Below, piece after piece: positions 7,373-10,281 of a stretch of DNA of 10,281 nt. The notes beneath the pieces were generated by a model. It ran no database searches, was not told where the DNA came from, and saw nothing but the letters and a program-made list of their open reading frames with translations. The DNA comes from Gammaproteobacteria bacterium (lineage in GTDB: Bacteria > Pseudomonadota > Gammaproteobacteria > DSM-19610). The DNA lies in the NCBI GenBank assembly GCA_011371465.1, contig DRQL01000003.1, forward strand, positions 1 through 10,281, written 5' to 3'. Numbering within the stretch: the stretch's first letter is position 1; every line of letters begins with the position of its first letter. Made by a program: the position numbers and the translations under genes.

Positions 7373-8965
7373 ATGGCTAAACGTAAACAACCTCTGCACC
7401 CGGACGCGCCGCTCAGGCACCGGGATCATGCGCGCCCGGTAACGCGGCGTGATTTCCTGGCCCAGGGTTTTCTCTCCGGCATGGGCATGACGCTCGGTGG
7501 TTCGGCACTCAGCCTGCTGGCCAGCTCCCGGGCGCACGCGTCACACGGGTTGTCGCCGGACCTGATCGCGCTGGCCAATTCGCTGCGCGATGCCGGTGGC
7601 AACCCGAGTTGTTCGCTGGGCGGCACCGGCTCCAATCCACTGCCCTTTATCTGCTTCGACCTGGCCGGCGGCGCCAATATTGCCGGTTCCAATGTGCTGG
7701 TCGGCCGCGACACCCAGATGGATTTCCTGACCACGGCCGGTTACAGCAAGCTGGGTCTGCCGGGGGACATGATCCCGGGCGGGACCGAGGCCACCCCGTC
7801 CGCCACCGGTACCAGCAACGGGGATTTCACCGATACGACCTTCGGGCTGGCCTTTCATTCCGACAGCGCCTTCCTGCGCGGGATGGTGGCGAGCGCGCCG
7901 ACGGTGGTCGCCAGACCGGCCAACGTGGATGGCGTGGTCATCCCGGCCCGTTCGGGGAATGATACCGGTAACAACCCGCACAATCCCATGTACGGTATCG
8001 CCAGGGCCGGGGGCGACGGCAGCGTGGTGACGCTGATCGGCTCGCGCAATTCCGATTCGGGCGGTAACTCGATGGCGCCGGCCATGATGATCGACCCGAC
8101 TATCCGGCCCAGCAAGGTGGACCGTCCCAGCGACGTGACCGGCATGGTGGATACCGGTGATCTGACCGCGATCCTGAGCGAACAGGACGTGGTATCGGTC
8201 ATGGAGTCGGTGGCACGCGTCAGTAACAGCAAACTGGGGGCCGTGACCACCGGCCTGTCCAGCGACACGGTGATCAAGGACCTGGTGCGCTGCGGGTACC
8301 TGAAGGCCGCCGACATCGCGGACCGCTTTGCCGGGGTTCCCGTTGATCCGGCGGGTGATACCCGTATTCGGGGCGGTATCTTCACCGAGGCCGAATTCGA
8401 CAACGACCGGGAGTTCCGGAAAACCGCGTCGGTGATGAAAATGGTCATCGACGGGAACGCCGGCGCCGGAACCATTGCCATGGGTGGCTACGATTATCAC
8501 ACGGGTGACCGTTCCACCGGCGAAATTCGTGACCTGAGGGCCGGGCGCTGTATCGGCGCCTGCCTGGAATACGCCGCGCTGGTGGGTAACCCGGTAATGA
8601 TCTATGTGTTCAGTGACGGCTCCCTGGCCAGTAACGGCACGCTGGATAATTCCACGGACGGCCGGGGCAAGGGCGTGTGGACCGGTGATAACTCCTCTAC
8701 CGCTGCCTCCTTCATCCTGGTGTACAACCCGAACGGCGTCACGGCGCTGCGCCGCCAGATCGGTGCATTCAGCGGCGACGGCTCGGTGATCACCTCGTCC
8801 AGCCCGGCCGCCAACAACGTCAACCTGCTGGTGGAAACGGTCATTCTCAACTACATGTCGATGACCGGTCAGATTGGCCAGTTTTCCAGCCTGTTCAGCG
8901 GATTCGGCACCAATCCCAGCGCGGTCCTGCTCGACAGCCTGACCGCTTTCGGGCCACTGGCCTGA
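7373..8965 (+). CDS. Tat-exported DUF1501-like protein
   Basis: This is a 530-residue protein. The leader has a twin-arginine motif T-R-R-D-F-L (residues 24-29), a glycine-rich mild hydrophobic stretch and a likely cut after AHA56, so it is exported folded through Tat. The mature part opens with LIALANSLRDAGGNP. Mid-protein FICFDLAGGANIAGSN (92-107) and the late GGYDYH (371-376) and VFSDG (411-416) elements match the layout of DUF1501 proteins (alkaline-phosphatase/sulfatase superfamily), which have a GG[FY]D-x-H and a late [TV]FS[ED] segment. Asp374, His376 and Asp415 are candidate metal ligands. Cys80 and Cys94, and Cys307, Cys393 and Cys397, could form disulfides. There is no CxxCH. In planctomycetes DUF1501 genes sit beside DUF1549/DUF1587-type cytochrome genes; this operon echoes that pairing with shorter proteins. 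It is last gene of the operon; a strong hairpin follows the stop. Enzymatic activity is unproven. Confidence 0.82.
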   Translation: MAKRKQPLHPDAPLRHRDHARPVTRRDFLAQGFLSGMGMTLGGSALSLLASSRAHASHGLSPDLIALANSLRDAGGNPSCSLGGTGSNPLPFICFDLAGGANIAGSNVLVGRDTQMDFLTTAGYSKLGLPGDMIPGGTEATPSATGTSNGDFTDTTFGLAFHSDSAFLRGMVASAPTVVARPANVDGVVIPARSGNDTGNNPHNPMYGIARAGGDGSVVTLIGSRNSDSGGNSMAPAMMIDPTIRPSKVDRPSDVTGMVDTGDLTAILSEQDVVSVMESVARVSNSKLGAVTTGLSSDTVIKDLVRCGYLKAADIADRFAGVPVDPAGDTRIRGGIFTEAEFDNDREFRKTASVMKMVIDGNAGAGTIAMGGYDYHTGDRSTGEIRDLRAGRCIGACLEYAALVGNPVMIYVFSDGSLASNGTLDNSTDGRGKGVWTGDNSSTAASFILVYNPNGVTALRRQIGAFSGDGSVITSSSPAANNVNLLVETVILNYMSMTGQIGQFSSLFSGFGTNPSAVLLDSLTAFGPLA

Positions 8966-8974
8966 ATTCAGTAT

Positions 8975-9004
8975 TTCGGGGACGGCGGCTCAGCCGTCCC
9001 CGAA
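8975..9004. terminator. Hairpin between convergent genes, possible bidirectional terminator
   Basis: TTCGGGGACGGC (8975-8986) and GCCGTCCCCGAA (8993-9004) form a perfect 12-bp stem with a 6-nt loop. It begins 9 nt after the Tat gene stop and includes the last codons and stop of comF. Neither strand has a clear U-tract after the stem (AAGTTACG on plus, AAATACTG on minus), so it is not a classical intrinsic terminator. It may stabilise 3' ends or aid termination. Confidence 0.5.
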
Positions 9005-9718
9005 GTTACGCCCGATCGTCCGGGCAATCACCCAGGCTTCCACCCGCTGCGCGCCCGCCCGTTTGAGGGTGCGTGCAAGCTCATTGAGGGTGGCGCCGGT
9101 GGTGAGTACGTCATCCACCAGCAGGAAACGTTCACCCGACAGGGGGCGCGTCACCGAGAAAGCACCACGGACATTGTGTCGCCGTCGGTCGGCGGGCAGG
9201 TCGGACTGGGCCGCCGTTGCCCGGTGTTTCCGGCACTGGGTCGGTGCCGGTACATACCCCTTGCGTACCAGCGGCCTGGCGATTTCCAGCGCCTGGTTGT
9301 AGCCGCGTACCCGCAGGCGTTTGCGGTGCAGCGGGACGGGCAGCAGCTTGACCGGTTGGCTTTCCGGCGCTGCAACCCGTTGTGCCAGCAGGGCGCCCAG
9401 CAGTCGCGTAGCCGTCAGATCCTGCCGGAATTTGGCGTCCTGTATCCATTGGTCGACGGGTGCGCGGTAGCTGAACAGTGCCTGGCAGCGATCAAGGTAC
9501 GGTGGCGATTGCTGGCACCGGGCACAACGGGTTGCAGAGGAATCCTCGGGCAGCGGGAGCGCGCAGCCGGAACAGGTGCGCGGCAGCCAGGGCAGCTCGT
9601 CCCGGCAGGCCGCGCACAGCGCGAAGTCCTGCGTCCCGGTCGGCGCCAGGCACAGCCTGCAGGTCTGTGGAAACAGGACAGACTGTAGTCTGTTTAACCA
9701 GTTGTTAACCAATGCCAT
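8990..9718 (-). CDS. comF: ComF family phosphoribosyltransferase-like protein
   Basis: This is a 242-residue protein, usual for the family. The N-terminal zinc-finger region has four CxxC pairs: Cys20/23, Cys35/38, Cys49/52 and Cys65/68. The C-terminal type I phosphoribosyltransferase fold shows VKLLPVPLHRKRLRVRGYNQ (123-142) and the PRPP-binding loop LLVDDVLTTGAT (199-210). Known relatives are needed for DNA uptake (ComF of Bacillus, Haemophilus) or are called GntX in enterics; the reaction is not established. ATG 9716-9718 is chosen because it gives the typical short lead-in to the first CxxC; the frame continues upstream to 9883, but those residues look unlike a protein. SD is weak (ACGGA close to the ATG). 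The start codon lies inside a BirA-type operator shared with the divergent bio genes, so biotin could also affect comF. It converges on the Tat gene. Confidence 0.93.
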   Translation of the reverse strand: MALVNNWLNRLQSVLFPQTCRLCLAPTGTQDFALCAACRDELPWLPRTCSGCALPLPEDSSATRCARCQQSPPYLDRCQALFSYRAPVDQWIQDAKFRQDLTATRLLGALLAQRVAAPESQPVKLLPVPLHRKRLRVRGYNQALEIARPLVRKGYVPAPTQCRKHRATAAQSDLPADRRRHNVRGAFSVTRPLSGERFLLVDDVLTTGATLNELARTLKRAGAQRVEAWVIARTIGRNFGDG

Positions 9719-9735
9719 CCATCCGTGGTTGACAA
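9702..9735. promoter_or_regulatory. BirA (biotin repressor) operator
   Basis: TTGTTAACC (9702-9710), a 16-bp spacer, then GGTTGACAA (9727-9735) form an inverted repeat matching 8 of 9 positions. The known BirA box of proteobacteria is TTGTAAACC, about 14-16 bp, GGTTTACAA; the E. coli bio operator has a 16-bp spacer as here. Each half differs from that consensus at one base (TTGTTAACC; GGTTGACAA). The right half contains the TTGACA of the rightward promoter, so bound BirA-biotinyl-AMP should block it. The site covers the comF start. A further TTAACCA (9694-9700) repeats the left-half TTAACCA 11 bp away, perhaps an extra weak contact. Confidence 0.8.
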
Positions 9736-9758
9736 TGAGTCCGCGGCGGCCGCATAGT
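9729..9758 (+). promoter_or_regulatory. Sigma70-type promoter for the bio operon
   Basis: TTGACA (9729-9734) is a perfect -35. CATAGT (9753-9758) matches TATAAT at four of six positions with an 18-bp spacer. Transcription would start near 9765, giving a leader of about 30 nt before ATG 9795. The -35 is inside the right half of the BirA operator, the expected geometry for repression. Confidence 0.55.
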
Positions 9759-9794
9759 TCGACCCAATGTGAGCAGTCTAACTGATTGAACGGT

Positions 9795-10220
9795 ATGCCT
9801 GAAGCCGATATTTCCGCGCCGCTGGACGCGGACGACCGCGTGCTGCCGGGACGCAAGGCCCGCAGCGCGGCGTCTGTATTCAATTACGGCAATATCCTCG
9901 CCATTCTCGTGCCCGTTCCGCTGGGTATGCTGTGGCTGGGCCTGTCGATGCTGGTGTACGCCATGAACCGGCACCATCCCAACGAAAAAGTGGGCCACTA
10001 TACCCAGCAGGCCGCCTACCGCTTTTATGGCATCACGGGATTTTTTGTCGCCGCCGCCACCTTTATTCCCGGCGGGGGCTGGAACTATTACCTGATTGCC
10101 TGGGCTTTCGCGGCCCTGGTGCTGATTCCCTGGTCCATCCTGGACCTGGTTCGCATCCGTCGGGATCAATGGGACGATATGGAGTTACCGGTAGACCACC
10201 ATGAAACAGGCAGCCTCTGA
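9795..10220 (+). CDS. Small multi-pass membrane protein, first gene of putative bio operon
   Basis: I do not recognise a named family. This 141-residue protein has a hydrophilic N-terminus (1-30), then hydrophobic segments at about 33-57, 77-92 and 98-118, and a charged acidic tail (DLVRIRRDQWDDME). The loop between the first two segments, NRHHPNEKVGHYTQQAAYR, is rich in His and other polar residues. ATG 9795 is preferred to an in-frame TTG at 9786; neither has a strong SD. Its end overlaps the downstream bioB-like start by 20 nt, so the two are translationally linked. The position between a BirA operator and bioB suggests biotin-controlled expression; a role in biotin metabolism or transport is inference only. 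It may instead be a conserved neighbour with an unrelated envelope role. Confidence 0.8.
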   Translation: MPEADISAPLDADDRVLPGRKARSAASVFNYGNILAILVPVPLGMLWLGLSMLVYAMNRHHPNEKVGHYTQQAAYRFYGITGFFVAAATFIPGGGWNYYLIAWAFAALVLIPWSILDLVRIRRDQWDDMELPVDHHETGSL

Positions 10221-10281
10221 AGAATACCCCCGGCAAGTCACGCACCCCCTGCGCTTCGACTGGACACAGGCGGAGATCGCA
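10201..10281 (+). CDS. bioB: Probable biotin synthase, N-terminal fragment (3' end outside window)
   Basis: The frame is open from ATG 10201 to the window edge, 27 codons. An in-frame TAG at 10192-10194 lies just upstream, so this is the earliest start. The segment LRFDWTQAEIA (residues 17-27) resembles the short N-terminal helix of gammaproteobacterial BioB proteins, which typically read R-H-D-W-T-x-x-E-[VI] before the radical-SAM core. That core (CxxxCxxC) would lie outside the window. BioB inserts sulfur into dethiobiotin as the last step of biotin synthesis. The BirA operator upstream and the comF neighbour support the call. The start overlaps the preceding gene by 20 nt; GGAG at 10181-10184 is rather far (16 nt) to be its SD. 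Confidence 0.7.
   Translation, partial: MKQAASEEYPRQVTHPLRFDWTQAEIA

Noticed and set aside
9678..9693. 16-bp palindrome ACAGACTGTAGTCTGT as an operator
   Set aside because: It lies within comF codons about 25 bp inside the gene and matches no regulator site I know; chance is likely.
9719..9883. Upstream extension of comF to ATG 9883
   Set aside because: The extra 55 residues do not resemble ComF proteins, cross the bio promoter and operator, and overlap the divergent gene.

Overview
The window is GC-rich DNA with tight gene spacing, SD-led ATG starts and Gram-negative export signals (two lipoboxes, one Sec and one Tat leader). The comF / BirA-box / bioB-like arrangement at the right end is typical of Gammaproteobacteria. 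I infer a free-living, probably aquatic gammaproteobacterium; the sequence does not let me name a genus.

Left and centre (1-8965): two divergent units encode four exported proteins, three of which carry c-type heme motifs. On the minus strand, 1-2949 encodes a large lipoprotein with a beta-propeller-like N-terminal half, a domain resembling the middle domain of hydrazine synthase alpha subunits, two CxxCH motifs, and an expanded array of G-N-P repeats near its C-terminus. It runs off the left edge. Across a 476-bp gap with no recognised gene, three plus-strand genes form a probable operon: a Sec-exported single-CxxCH protein (3426-4646), a lipoprotein with two tandem CxxCH modules plus a LamG-like domain (4673-7330), and a Tat-exported DUF1501-like protein (7373-8965). 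Gaps are 26 and 42 nt. All four products should lie in the periplasm or at the outer membrane. I infer that they act together as a cell-envelope redox system of unknown substrate. The hydrazine-synthase resemblance is at family level only and does not indicate anammox.

Right end (8966-10281): this is a separate housekeeping block. comF (minus, 8990-9718) converges on the Tat gene over a 12-bp-stem hairpin. On its other side comF diverges from a small membrane protein gene (9795-10220), which overlaps the start of what looks like bioB (10201 onward, cut by the window). A BirA-type biotin operator (9702-9735) lies over the comF start codon and the -35 element of the rightward promoter. This suggests that the small membrane protein is the first gene of a biotin-repressed bio operon.

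The parts most worth following up are the four-gene envelope redox cluster, the G-N-P repeat expansion, the duplicated heme module, and the unnamed membrane protein placed between the bio operator and bioB.
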